A stretch of 21,445 nt of DNA from a virus: positions 1 to 21,445 of IMG/VR virus record IMGVR_UViG_3300009149_000348. One strand, written 5' to 3'. Each line of letters starts with the position of its first letter. The first letter of the stretch is position 1. Below, one piece after another: positions 16,800-21,445 of the stretch. The position numbers and the translations under genes were made by a program. The notes below the pieces were generated by a model. That model was not told the origin of the DNA. It searched no databases and was given only the letters and a program-made list of their open reading frames with translations.

Positions 16800-17008
16800 T
16801 AGTCTTCATCTTCAATTAATTCTGGAGCATCTTCATCTTCTAGGCATTTATCTCTTACTAAATCCCAATCAAAATCATATTCCCCATCATAATAATTTTC
16901 CATGAAAACATCATGATCGCTTTTAAATAAAGCTAACTGCTCTTCTGTTAACTCTGCTTCTTCCCATCTGTAGTCAGTATAGGTAACTAATTTTCTTAAT
17001 TTTGCCAT
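16799..17008 (-). CDS. Small acidic protein, 69 aa
   Basis: The first 20 residues are mixed (MAKLRKLVTYTDYRWEEAEL); the rest is dominated by Asp and Glu (YYDGEYDFDWDLVRDKCLED and an acidic C terminus). Acidic small phage proteins can mimic DNA or bind basic host proteins, but this is speculation. It lies 18 nt after the 49-aa gene and overlaps the next gene by one base. Confidence 0.7.
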   Translation of the reverse strand: MAKLRKLVTYTDYRWEEAELTEEQLALFKSDHDVFMENYYDGEYDFDWDLVRDKCLEDEDAPELIEDED

Positions 17009-17026
17009 ATTATTTGTTTTTATTTA

Positions 17027-17176
17027 TTATATATGTTCTTGTGAGCTGTATTTAATTGCTAGTAGTAATCTTGCAAGTCTAAATTCCTTTACTCTATTTA
17101 GTTTTAAATCATATAATTTAGCTATCTTTACCAAATGTGGATATGCTTCACTTATTGTCATGTTTCCTATACTCAT
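17027..17176 (-). CDS. Small helical protein, 49 aa
   Basis: A short frame starts at the ATG at 17176 (MSIGNMTISEAYPHLVKIAK) and ends at TAA 17027-17029. The protein is helical and basic, with LNRVKEFRLARLLLAIKYSS near the C terminus. It fills the space between two real genes (5 nt after the 133-aa gene, 18 nt before the 69-aa gene) in an otherwise tightly packed operon, which supports it as real. The function is unknown. Confidence 0.62.
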   Translation of the reverse strand: MSIGNMTISEAYPHLVKIAKLYDLKLNRVKEFRLARLLLAIKYSSQEHI

Positions 17177-17181
17177 CTTAT

Positions 17182-17583
17182 CTATTTTTTACTTCTATTT
17201 CTAAGTGTAAACCAATTGAATATAGAAAGTGTTGTAAGAGCATATAACATAATAGAACTAATGATATAATAACTAACATATCTATAATTAACATTATAAT
17301 AAATTAATGAAGTTATTAAACCTAATCCCATAAACCAAGCAACAGCCCATCCAGTTTCTGGCACCCTTTTAATTACTTTCTCTTCTAATACTTTTACTTT
17401 AGAATCATGGACTACTCTACTTAAAGCATCTTGTAGATCCTTACCATAAGCCGGCACCTTTTCTAATTTACCATCTTCATTCTTAATAGTAACTTCATAC
17501 TTTAACCAACCATCAAACGTTTGGCTCTCTTTTCTTAACTCAGCATATACTGCTACCTTCTTCTTCTTTTTTTGATTTTTCAT
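17182..17583 (-). CDS. Membrane protein with N-terminal cytoplasmic domain, 133 aa
   Basis: The N terminus is a Lys cluster (MKNQKKKKKV), followed by a small mixed domain at 11-75 that includes TFDGWLKYEVTIKNEDGKLE. Two transmembrane helices follow at about 78-97 and 103-123, and a basic tail (LRNRSKK) lies on the same side as the N terminus. Both ends are predicted in the cytoplasm. It starts 1 nt after the 71-aa gene. No family is recognised; the soluble part could bind nucleic acid or a host partner at the membrane. Confidence 0.75.
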   Translation of the reverse strand: MKNQKKKKKVAVYAELRKESQTFDGWLKYEVTIKNEDGKLEKVPAYGKDLQDALSRVVHDSKVKVLEEKVIKRVPETGWAVAWFMGLGLITSLIYYNVNYRYVSYYIISSIMLYALTTLSIFNWFTLRNRSKK

Positions 17584-17584
17584 T

Positions 17585-17800
17585 TTATTTTAATTTGAAA
17601 TAATAACTTGATATTTTATAATGATCATGCATTAAAGATGCTCTATCTGGGTAATGATACTCTACCTTATGAAGTGGATTTTCTTCCACTATCCACTCCA
17701 TAAAATGTTTACCATCAACCTCTTTACATTGTAATAAAATACGTGCCTCTAATATACTATGTAAGTTGTATTGAAGAGTTTGATTGATTAATTTCTCCAT
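17585..17800 (-). CDS. Hypothetical protein, 71 aa
   Basis: A small soluble protein with no recognised family. It has a helical N-terminal half (QTLQYNLHSILEARILLQCK) and an aromatic and His-rich second half (HYPDRASLMHDHYKISSYYF). It lies 4 nt after the DGPA-like gene and 1 nt before the 133-aa membrane protein gene, so it is part of the same operon. Confidence 0.65.
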   Translation of the reverse strand: MEKLINQTLQYNLHSILEARILLQCKEVDGKHFMEWIVEENPLHKVEYHYPDRASLMHDHYKISSYYFKLK

Positions 17801-17804
17801 AATT

Positions 17805-18053
17805 TTAAAATCTAGTATCTCCTAATCCTGTCTTATGCCAAGGCAAACCATTATGACTTCTAAGTGCCTCCTTATGCTCTTCTTTAGTATATTGAATTCC
17901 ATAAATCCAATATTCAGCTTTTTTCCAATCTCCTTGAGGAATATAAGCCGGGCCACTCCAATAATGCATCTTATTATCTAATGAATACCTAACAATACTA
18001 CCATCTGGGGTCTTAATCTTTCTTACATCCTTTTCTTTTGTCATTTCAGCCAT
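17805..18053 (-). CDS. DGPA-type small protein, 82 aa
   Basis: The sequence TPDGSIVRYSLDNKMHYWSG, then PAYI and KKAEYWIYGIQYTKEEHKEA follows the single-repeat pattern of proteins with D-G-S-x-x-W/Y, H-(R/W)-x-(D/S)-G-P-A and Y-W-x-x-G blocks, found in many phages and bacteria with no settled function. It starts 41 nt downstream of a TATAAATA octamer on the minus strand (18094-18101) and heads the accessory operon after a 104-nt spacer. The assignment rests on the spaced pattern of Gly-Pro-Ala and aromatic residues. Confidence 0.65.
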   Translation of the reverse strand: MAEMTKEKDVRKIKTPDGSIVRYSLDNKMHYWSGPAYIPQGDWKKAEYWIYGIQYTKEEHKEALRSHNGLPWHKTGLGDTRF

Positions 18054-18157
18054 AATAAACTTTAATTTAATTTTGATTTATATTTACTCTTCTTATTTAT
18101 AGTTTTACCTCACTTTTTGATTATCTACACACCACCACCTTCATCCGTATATACTAT

Positions 18158-18418
18158 TTAAACCTCATCTTCATAACCTTTTTTGATTGATTGGACTAAA
18201 TTAAGTACCGATTTATCTATACGATAATCTGCTATTTGATTTAACGTAACTAATAACAACGTTAAAGTGATGATTAACGTGGTAGTATTTAAATATCCTA
18301 AAAAGAATACTACTGCATTTATTAATAATAAAATACAACCTACAATTGATTTTAATTTTGACTGCTTAACTGCATAAAGCATTTTCATCTCCAATTGGAC
18401 AAATTTTTTATCTTGCAT
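18158..18418 (-). CDS. Small two-pass membrane protein, 86 aa
   Basis: Hydrophobic helices occupy about 23-42 and 45-63, separated by a short LNTTT turn, with Lys-rich flanks on both ends, so both termini are probably cytoplasmic. I place the start at 18418 (MQDKKFVQLEM) rather than an in-frame ATG at 18454. It is preceded by AATAAGGGTTATG, which matches the start context shared by the other cassette genes. The gene is the product of the promoter at 18473-18501. The function is unknown. Confidence 0.72.
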   Translation of the reverse strand: MQDKKFVQLEMKMLYAVKQSKLKSIVGCILLLINAVVFFLGYLNTTTLIITLTLLLVTLNQIADYRIDKSVLNLVQSIKKGYEDEV

Positions 18419-18472
18419 AACCCTTATTTTTTTAGATAAGATACTTAGTTGCACTTACCTTCCTTATACTAT

Positions 18473-18501
18473 AATATAACATCATCTTCCCAAAAGGCCA
18501 A
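18473..18501 (-). promoter_or_regulatory. Early cassette promoter A
   Basis: The -35 box TTGGCC (18496-18501), a 17-bp spacer and an extended -10 TGTTATATT (hexamer 18473-18478) are followed by ATAGTATAAGGAAGG. It serves the 86-aa membrane protein; the leader is about 45-50 nt. Confidence 0.82.
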
Positions 18502-18660
18502 ATGATTTTGAGCTTTTGATTTTTAAATTAAGAGATACTACCCAGGGCATGCCTGGGATGATATGTTGTGTTAGCGGAGTAGGCTCCATTTCTTATAAAT
18601 TCACTTGGCTCTTTCACTAAACCCTATGAATTAAGTTAATACCTTCCCTTATTATACTAT
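18502..18660 (-). ncRNA. Candidate small RNA or empty cassette downstream of promoter B
   Basis: Transcription from promoter B enters about 150 nt with no gene carrying the cassette start context. The minus strand contains GGAG-CCTA-CTCC and the strong hairpin CCCAGG-CATGC-CCTGGG (18541-18557), after which the next promoter begins. A 35-codon frame exists but runs into promoter A. A small RNA or the remnant of a lost gene are the two readings I favour. Confidence 0.35.
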
Positions 18661-18689
18661 AATATAACATCCTCTTATTGGGAGGCCAA
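18661..18689 (-). promoter_or_regulatory. Early cassette promoter B
   Basis: TTGGCC (18684-18689), a 17-bp spacer and TGTTATATT (hexamer 18661-18666), followed by ATAGTATAATAAGGG. No protein gene follows it directly. Confidence 0.8.
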
Positions 18690-19089
18690 GTAGTATATAT
18701 TTTTTTTAAGGATCAAAAAATTTTTAAAGAGAAATCTTTCGTATATCGTGGAAGTTACCTAGGGTGGTTTAAATGGATTTAATGGGGTTGATTTTAACAA
18801 TATATCGTCTGTGTTAGTGGAGTAGGGTAGGGTAGTATATATAGGTATATATTAATCGATGGTAGAGATTTTTATCCTCTATATTCATCACGTTAACACA
18901 ACTACCATACCATATACACGTATATTGATATCAACGATACACGGGATTATAACGTAATCATTACGTACGTACGCAGCACACACAACCATAGATTAATTAT
19001 CAATAATAAATAAGGCGATTATATTATTACGTACGAGGGGGAAAACACTACAGAGTGTAATCCCCACAAAGGCAAAACACTGCCTTCCA
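18690..19089. other. Gene-poor, palindrome-rich region
   Basis: No supportable gene lies here on either strand. The region holds TTGATATCAA (18925-18934), ACGTAAT-C-ATTACGT (18952-18966), repeated ATTACGTACG (18960 and 19027), GTTAAC (18891-18896), a GGTAGGGTAG run near 18825-18834 and two strong hairpins at its right end. A 17-bp segment TGTGTTAGYGGAGTAGG occurs here (18810-18826) and again at 18567-18583. It could be a replication origin, a regulatory region or the site of a lost gene. Confidence 0.6.
19038..19086. terminator. Two consecutive hairpins after the 84-aa gene
   Basis: Hairpin 1 pairs 19038-19042 with 19061-19065 and 19045-19049 with 19054-19058, around a 2x2 internal loop and a 4-nt apex. 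Hairpin 2 pairs AAGGCA (19069-19074) with TGCCTT (19081-19086). They begin 3 nt after the stop codon of the 84-aa gene. No long U-run follows, so factor-independent termination is uncertain; 3'-end protection or processing is also possible. Confidence 0.45.
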
Positions 19090-19344
19090 CTACTCTACAA
19101 TAGTCACATCGGTGTATTTAATTTTAGCAGTTGTTTTATTACCCATCATATCGAATGTATAAAGTGTAATGCATGTTGGACCGAATTTGTTAATATTCAT
19201 TTGTGAATATAACCTTGTAATAGCACCATTAATACCTTTATAATTGAGACAACATGCTGTGAAAGCAAGCTCACCATAGCCTAGTAATGTGAATTCTATT
19301 TTCTCTACAGTCATTAATGCATTTCTAATTTCTTTTACTGTCAT
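19090..19344 (-). CDS. Hypothetical early cassette protein, 84 aa
   Basis: A small soluble protein with no recognised family. It has a helical first 20 residues (MTVKEIRNALMTVEKIEFTL), a Cys pair (TACCLNY) and a beta-rich C-terminal part (TCITLYTFDMMGNKTTAKIK). The start at 19344 lies in the shared AATTAAGGTTATG context, 43 nt from the -10 hexamer of promoter C, and two hairpins follow the stop. It is a self-contained one-gene cassette. Confidence 0.75.
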   Translation of the reverse strand: MTVKEIRNALMTVEKIEFTLLGYGELAFTACCLNYKGINGAITRLYSQMNINKFGPTCITLYTFDMMGNKTTAKIKYTDVTIVE

Positions 19345-19387
19345 AACCTTAATTTTAACTTAATATATCGTTTTCTTCCTACACCGT

Positions 19388-19416
19388 AATATAACATTCT
19401 TTCCCCATTAAGCCAA
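19388..19416 (-). promoter_or_regulatory. Early cassette promoter C
   Basis: TTGGCT (19411-19416), a 17-bp spacer and an extended -10 ending in TATATT (19388-19393), here reading TGTTATATTACGG. It serves the 84-aa gene. Confidence 0.82.
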
Positions 19417-19475
19417 TCCATTGGAATAGGAGGTGTTTCCACCCCCTATAACAACTTAATATAATTTATTTACTA

Positions 19476-19913
19476 TTACTTAATCAACTCAGCAACTGCA
19501 TTATTAACTAATTCATCAATTTCTATATTGAATGACTTCTTAGCTTCAGCTTCAGCTAATTTAATTTGTCTCTTACTTGTTGGATTAACTGGTCTACCTT
19601 TACTTAACGTCCCATTACTTCGTTTTAAATCTAACTTAGCTAATCTAATTTGACGTTTTGAATTAGCATCTACTGGGCGACCTTTCTTTAATGTACCATT
19701 TTCTCTCTTAACATTCAAATCATTAATTCGAATTTGTCTCTTACTCTCATTATTAATTGGACGCCCTCTTTTTAACTCACCATTTTTTCTCTTAACATCT
19801 AATTCAGCTAATCTAATCTGTCTCTTACTTGTTGGATTAACTGGTCTACCTTTTTTTAAGATATCTACAACTACTACTTTCTTCTTACTCTTAACAATTT
19901 TTACATTTTTCAT
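19476..19913 (-). CDS. AT-hook-like repeat protein, 145 aa
   Basis: After a Lys/Val-rich lead (MKNVKIVKSKKKVVVVDI) the protein consists of four 28-residue repeats, each opening L-(K/S)-(K/R)-G-R-P at residues 19-24, 47-52, 75-80 and 103-108, followed by S-K-R-Q-I-(R/K) and a charged K-R-x-N-G end. GRP flanked by Lys/Arg is the core of AT-hooks, which bind the minor groove of A/T-rich DNA; the second repeat has the canonical KRGRP. An acidic-to-neutral helix (EIDELVNNAVAELIK) closes the protein. A role coating or bending the A/T-rich phage or host DNA is inferred. The start has the AAAGGTTATG context. Confidence 0.82.
   Translation of the reverse strand: MKNVKIVKSKKKVVVVDILKKGRPVNPTSKRQIRLAELDVKRKNGELKRGRPINNESKRQIRINDLNVKRENGTLKKGRPVDANSKRQIRLAKLDLKRSNGTLSKGRPVNPTSKRQIKLAEAEAKKSFNIEIDELVNNAVAELIK
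19524..19859 (-). repeat. Four in-frame 84-bp coding repeats
   Basis: The 28-residue protein repeats are encoded by diverged 84-bp units. The first and last begin with the same stretch, GRPVNPTSKRQI, while the second and third differ more. This suggests duplication or recombination between the outer copies. Confidence 0.8.
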
Positions 19914-19964
19914 AACCTTTATTTATTTAATTTATACTTATTTATTTACCCTTCCTTATACCCT

Positions 19965-19993
19965 AATATAACATCTCTCTCCCCGTTATCCAA
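19965..19993 (-). promoter_or_regulatory. Early cassette promoter D
   Basis: TTGGAT (19988-19993), a 17-bp spacer and TGTTATATT (hexamer 19965-19970), then AGGGTATAAGGAAGG. It serves the AT-hook-like gene with a leader of about 45 nt. This is the only intact copy whose -35 box departs from TTGGC. Confidence 0.8.
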
Positions 19994-20050
19994 ACCAACT
20001 CAACCTAACCTTTTATTTAACTACTTGATAACGCTTTCTTCTTATATCCT

Positions 20051-20079
20051 AATATAACATCCTTTCCCCCGTAAGCCAA
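20051..20079 (-). promoter_or_regulatory. Early cassette promoter E (no gene follows)
   Basis: TTGGCT (20074-20079), a 17-bp spacer and TGTTATATT (hexamer 20051-20056). Only about 55 nt separate it from promoter D. The leader contains AAAAGGTTAGG (20004-20014), close to the usual start context but with no ATG. Confidence 0.8.
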
Positions 20080-20108
20080 TATTTTGGTTGGTGGGGAGAT
20101 ATTAAATC

Positions 20109-20312
20109 TTAATACTTTCGTGCGTGCTTCCCTCTACGTTTTTCAGTTGATATATCAAATGTTTCTAATCTAACAAACATATTACTAAATTCTTCATCTC
20201 TAATAATCCTCATCATCTCCATTGCTGTGTCTGCTGACTTAGCAAACGCTTGCTCTACTCCTCTAACATTAATAATTGCTCTAAACTTTGTCTTAAATAA
20301 TTCCTTTTTCAT
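20109..20312 (-). CDS. Small basic early protein, 67 aa
   Basis: A mixed alpha/beta protein with a basic start (MKKELFKTKFRAIINVRGVE), a central helix (ADTAMEMMRIIRDEE) and a very basic end (EKRRGKHARKY) that could bind nucleic acid. No family is recognised. The start has the AAAGGTTATG context. Its promoter copy is degraded (20343-20348). Promoter E begins 29 nt beyond its stop. Confidence 0.72.
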   Translation of the reverse strand: MKKELFKTKFRAIINVRGVEQAFAKSADTAMEMMRIIRDEEFSNMFVRLETFDISTEKRRGKHARKY

Positions 20313-20342
20313 AACCTTTATTTTTATTTTTTCTTATACTTA

Positions 20343-20348
20343 AATATA
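20343..20348 (-). promoter_or_regulatory. Degraded cassette promoter before the 67-aa gene
   Basis: A -10-like TATATT followed by TAAGTATAAGAAAA matches the downstream part of the other copies, but the TG extension is replaced (TTCG) and no TTGG lies 17 bp upstream. It may be weak or inactive, with expression by read-through from promoter F. Confidence 0.4.
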
Positions 20349-20380
20349 CGAACTTTGTTTTGATTCTTATATTCCTCTAA

Positions 20381-20542
20381 TTAAGATTCACTAACAATTT
20401 CTAAAATTTGTTTTATTAAAAATCCTTTAATTTCTTCTTCACTATAACCTTTATTATCTCTTAAGTCTTCAGATATATCAGTTATTAATTTATAAAGTTT
20501 ACTTTCATGTTTTAATTTAATATCAGATCTAATTTCTTTCAT
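20381..20542 (-). CDS. Small charged helical early protein, 53 aa
   Basis: The frame runs from ATG 20542 to TAA 20381-20383. The protein begins MKEIRSDIKLKHESKLYKLI and ends in IKGFLIKQILEIVSES. It is helical, with dense Lys and Glu/Asp. The start has the AATTAAGGTTATG context, 43 nt from the -10 hexamer of promoter F, which strongly supports a real gene despite its size. The function is unknown. Confidence 0.75.
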   Translation of the reverse strand: MKEIRSDIKLKHESKLYKLITDISEDLRDNKGYSEEEIKGFLIKQILEIVSES

Positions 20543-20584
20543 AACCTTAATTTACTTAATTAATACTTATTTCTCTTCCACCCT

Positions 20585-20613
20585 AATATAACATCCCTTG
20601 CCTGGTAAGCCAA
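20585..20613 (-). promoter_or_regulatory. Early cassette promoter F
   Basis: TTGGCT (20608-20613), a 17-bp spacer and TGTTATATT (hexamer 20585-20590), then AGGGTGGAAGAG. It serves the 53-aa gene. Confidence 0.82.
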
Positions 20614-20624
20614 ATCTAGCATGA

Positions 20625-20789
20625 CTAATATCTATTAATATGAGATATAATTGTTAATTTTAAAAAACACATTAGTGAAAATATTACTAATAAAATACCT
20701 AAGTTATTTCCACATGCTAATAAAATTGCTCCTATAGCCAAACCTATTCCTACTAACCCCATACTAAACCTACTTAAAAATCTTCTCAT
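20625..20789 (-). CDS. Small early membrane protein, 54 aa
   Basis: The frame runs from ATG 20789 (MRRFLSRFSMGLVGIGLAIG) to TAG 20625-20627. Two hydrophobic segments (about 10-26 and 30-48) are separated by CGNN, with an Arg-rich N terminus. LLAC at 23-26 is lipobox-like, but a second hydrophobic segment follows, so a two-pass membrane hairpin is more likely than a lipoprotein. The start context is TTAAGTATG, a variant of the shared one. Promoter G lies 30 nt upstream of the ATG. Confidence 0.7.
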   Translation of the reverse strand: MRRFLSRFSMGLVGIGLAIGAILLACGNNLGILLVIFSLMCFLKLTIISHINRY

Positions 20790-20818
20790 ACTTAATTATT
20801 TATTATTTCTTTAGCCCT

Positions 20819-20847
20819 AATATAACATTTCAATTCCCATAAGCCAA
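20819..20847 (-). promoter_or_regulatory. Early cassette promoter G
   Basis: TTGGCT (20842-20847), a 17-bp spacer and TGTTATATT (hexamer 20819-20824), then AGGGCTAAAG. The -35 box begins 2 nt after the stop of the preceding 50-aa gene. It serves the 54-aa membrane protein. Confidence 0.82.
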
Positions 20848-20849
20848 AT

Positions 20850-21002
20850 TTAATCTATAATGTTAAGTATATCATATGTGTGTTTGGTGTATTCCTCAGC
20901 AGTAACACATTTTTCAACCCCATTAACTTTTATTATACCTAATTCATCTCCTGTTAAGGCACACTTAAACTCATAAACTAACTCAATTTTATCATCTTCC
21001 AT
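20850..21002 (-). CDS. Small acidic early protein, 50 aa
   Basis: The frame runs from ATG 21002 (MEDDKIELVYEFKCALTGDE) to TAA 20850-20852. It looks beta-rich (LGIIKVNGVEKCVTAEEY) with a short C-terminal helix and has two Cys residues. No family is recognised. Unlike its neighbours, its ATG follows TTTAATATG rather than the AAGGTT context, but a GGAG lies in the leader. It fills the cassette between promoters H and G exactly. Confidence 0.68.
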   Translation of the reverse strand: MEDDKIELVYEFKCALTGDELGIIKVNGVEKCVTAEEYTKHTYDILNIID

Positions 21003-21044
21003 ATTAAATTCTATTACTTAGTTAATAACTCCTTCTTACCATGT

Positions 21045-21073
21045 AATATAACATCCCTTTCCCCTCAAGCCAA
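21045..21073 (-). promoter_or_regulatory. Early cassette promoter H
   Basis: TTGGCT (21068-21073), a 17-bp spacer and TGTTATATT (hexamer 21045-21050), then ACATGGTAAGAAGG. It serves the 50-aa gene. Confidence 0.82.
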
Positions 21074-21308
21074 ATTTTAGTTGGGGTATTAATAAGGTAC
21101 ACGACGGTGAAGGAAAGGCAAATAAGGCATATGACGGTGGGGGAAAGGAGGCACTCACGGCAGTGGTGTCCCCTTTGCATGATATGTAGGCAAGGAGGCT
21201 ACCCTCCCCAACCTTGTGTGTTGAAGTGTTATTTCTCTGCACTCCTCAGCCAAGTTTGGTTAGCTCTGCAACATTTTCAATTACTTCTTACCCCCTTTTA
21301 CCTGCTAT
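21074..21308 (-). ncRNA. Candidate structured RNA downstream of promoter I
   Basis: This stretch is visibly richer in G and C than the rest of the window. It lies between promoter I and promoter H and has no supportable gene; the one long frame reads straight through promoter H. It contains a GGAGG-GTAG-CCTCC hairpin (near 21196-21209) and a 30-bp tandem duplication. A small RNA is the simplest reading, and foreign DNA or an eroded gene are alternatives. Confidence 0.35.
21091..21150. repeat. 30-bp tandem duplication
   Basis: Units at 21091-21120 and 21121-21150 both begin AATAAGG and share GACGGTG and GGAAAGG. They match at 23 of 30 positions, and most differences are transitions. It lies inside the GC-richer segment. 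Confidence 0.8.
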
Positions 21309-21337
21309 AATATAACATCTTCATCCTGCAGTGCCAA
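21309..21337 (-). promoter_or_regulatory. Early cassette promoter I
   Basis: TTGGCA (21332-21337), a 17-bp spacer and TGTTATATT (hexamer 21309-21314), then ATAGCAGGTAAAAGG. It has the -35 box closest to TTGACA. No protein gene follows. Confidence 0.8.
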
Positions 21338-21445
21338 GCATTTATTATCCTCTGCAATTTTTAATAGTCATTTGGTTATATTTTGCGGTGTTTGCGGGGG
21401 GAGTATATACTTTTCAATCGTTTTGAGGAGGTGTGATCTGCTGTG
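21338..21445. other. Right-edge stretch without a supportable gene
   Basis: Minus-strand frames stay open for about 22-26 codons from the right edge, so the end of another gene may enter here, but neither peptide is recognisable. A 10-bp palindrome AGTATATACT lies at 21402-21411. Confidence 0.3.

Noticed and set aside
18482-18589. 35-codon frame (MEPTPLTQHIIPGMPW...) downstream of promoter B
   Set aside because: It lacks the AAGGTTATG context and ends within promoter A; the hairpin explains its sequence better. Not fully excluded.
18888-18989. 33-codon frame (MVVCAAYVRND...) with a TGATG-linked 24-codon frame after it
   Set aside because: Translation of palindromic DNA with no start context. 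The lengths are within chance.
21036-21242. 68-codon minus-strand frame beginning MQRNNTSTHKVGEG
   Set aside because: It reads straight through consensus promoter H (its last residues translate the -35 and -10 boxes), has no cassette start context, and its Ser/Pro pattern just reflects the 30-bp DNA repeat.
21107-21310. 67-codon plus-strand frame in the GC-richer island
   Set aside because: It opposes all other transcription, overlaps promoter I, and shows no protein-like pattern.
21420-21445. Perfect-looking AGGAGGT on the plus strand followed by GTG
   Set aside because: The spacing is too short and only a few codons remain before the window edge, with no other plus-strand genes present.

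Overview
The window is a low-GC, phage-type segment in which every supportable gene lies on the minus strand, so it reads right to left. It fits a T4-like myovirus, because it combines a gp25 and gp6 baseplate wedge pair, a gp5-type central spike and a gp55-like late sigma factor. The host cannot be fixed. The early promoters read well as sigma-70 sites (TTGGCT, 17 bp, TGTTATATT). They also tolerate a Bacteroidota reading (TTTG about 20 bp before TATATTA). Most structural genes start after plain A/T sequence with no Shine-Dalgarno.

Right part (about 18.4-21.4 kb): an array of small early cassettes. Nine near-identical promoters, all with exactly 17 bp between -35 and -10, each precede one small gene or no gene at all. 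Several genes share an unusual start context, AAGGTTATG. The products are tiny proteins, including a 145-aa protein with four AT-hook-like repeats. Three promoters have no convincing gene: one looks like a remnant and two could make small RNAs. A 400-bp palindrome-rich stretch (18.69-19.09 kb) holds no gene.

Middle (about 14.5-18.4 kb): a packed operon of small accessory genes. It contains membrane proteins, a DGPA-type protein, an Api92/DUF1281-like protein and a T5orf172 (GIY-YIG-like) protein with no normal start codon. It ends at a 212-bp gap carrying an 11-bp tandem repeat.

Left part (1-14.3 kb): an HD-domain hydrolase, a membrane-anchored protein, a conserved KKPVEIEAIQF protein and the gp55-like sigma factor, followed by tail and baseplate genes. 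These are the gp5-like spike, a DUF5675-like putative wall enzyme, a helical virion protein, gp25, gp6, a DNRLRE-like protein, a coiled-coil protein, a 1225-aa wedge/fibre protein and a partial virion protein cut by the left edge. gp6 is split by an apparent 1-nt frameshift near its N terminus.

A plausible programme is that host RNA polymerase reads the cassette array first, and the gp55-like factor later directs transcription of the baseplate genes just downstream of it. Identifications come from reading motifs in the translated sequence, with no database search.
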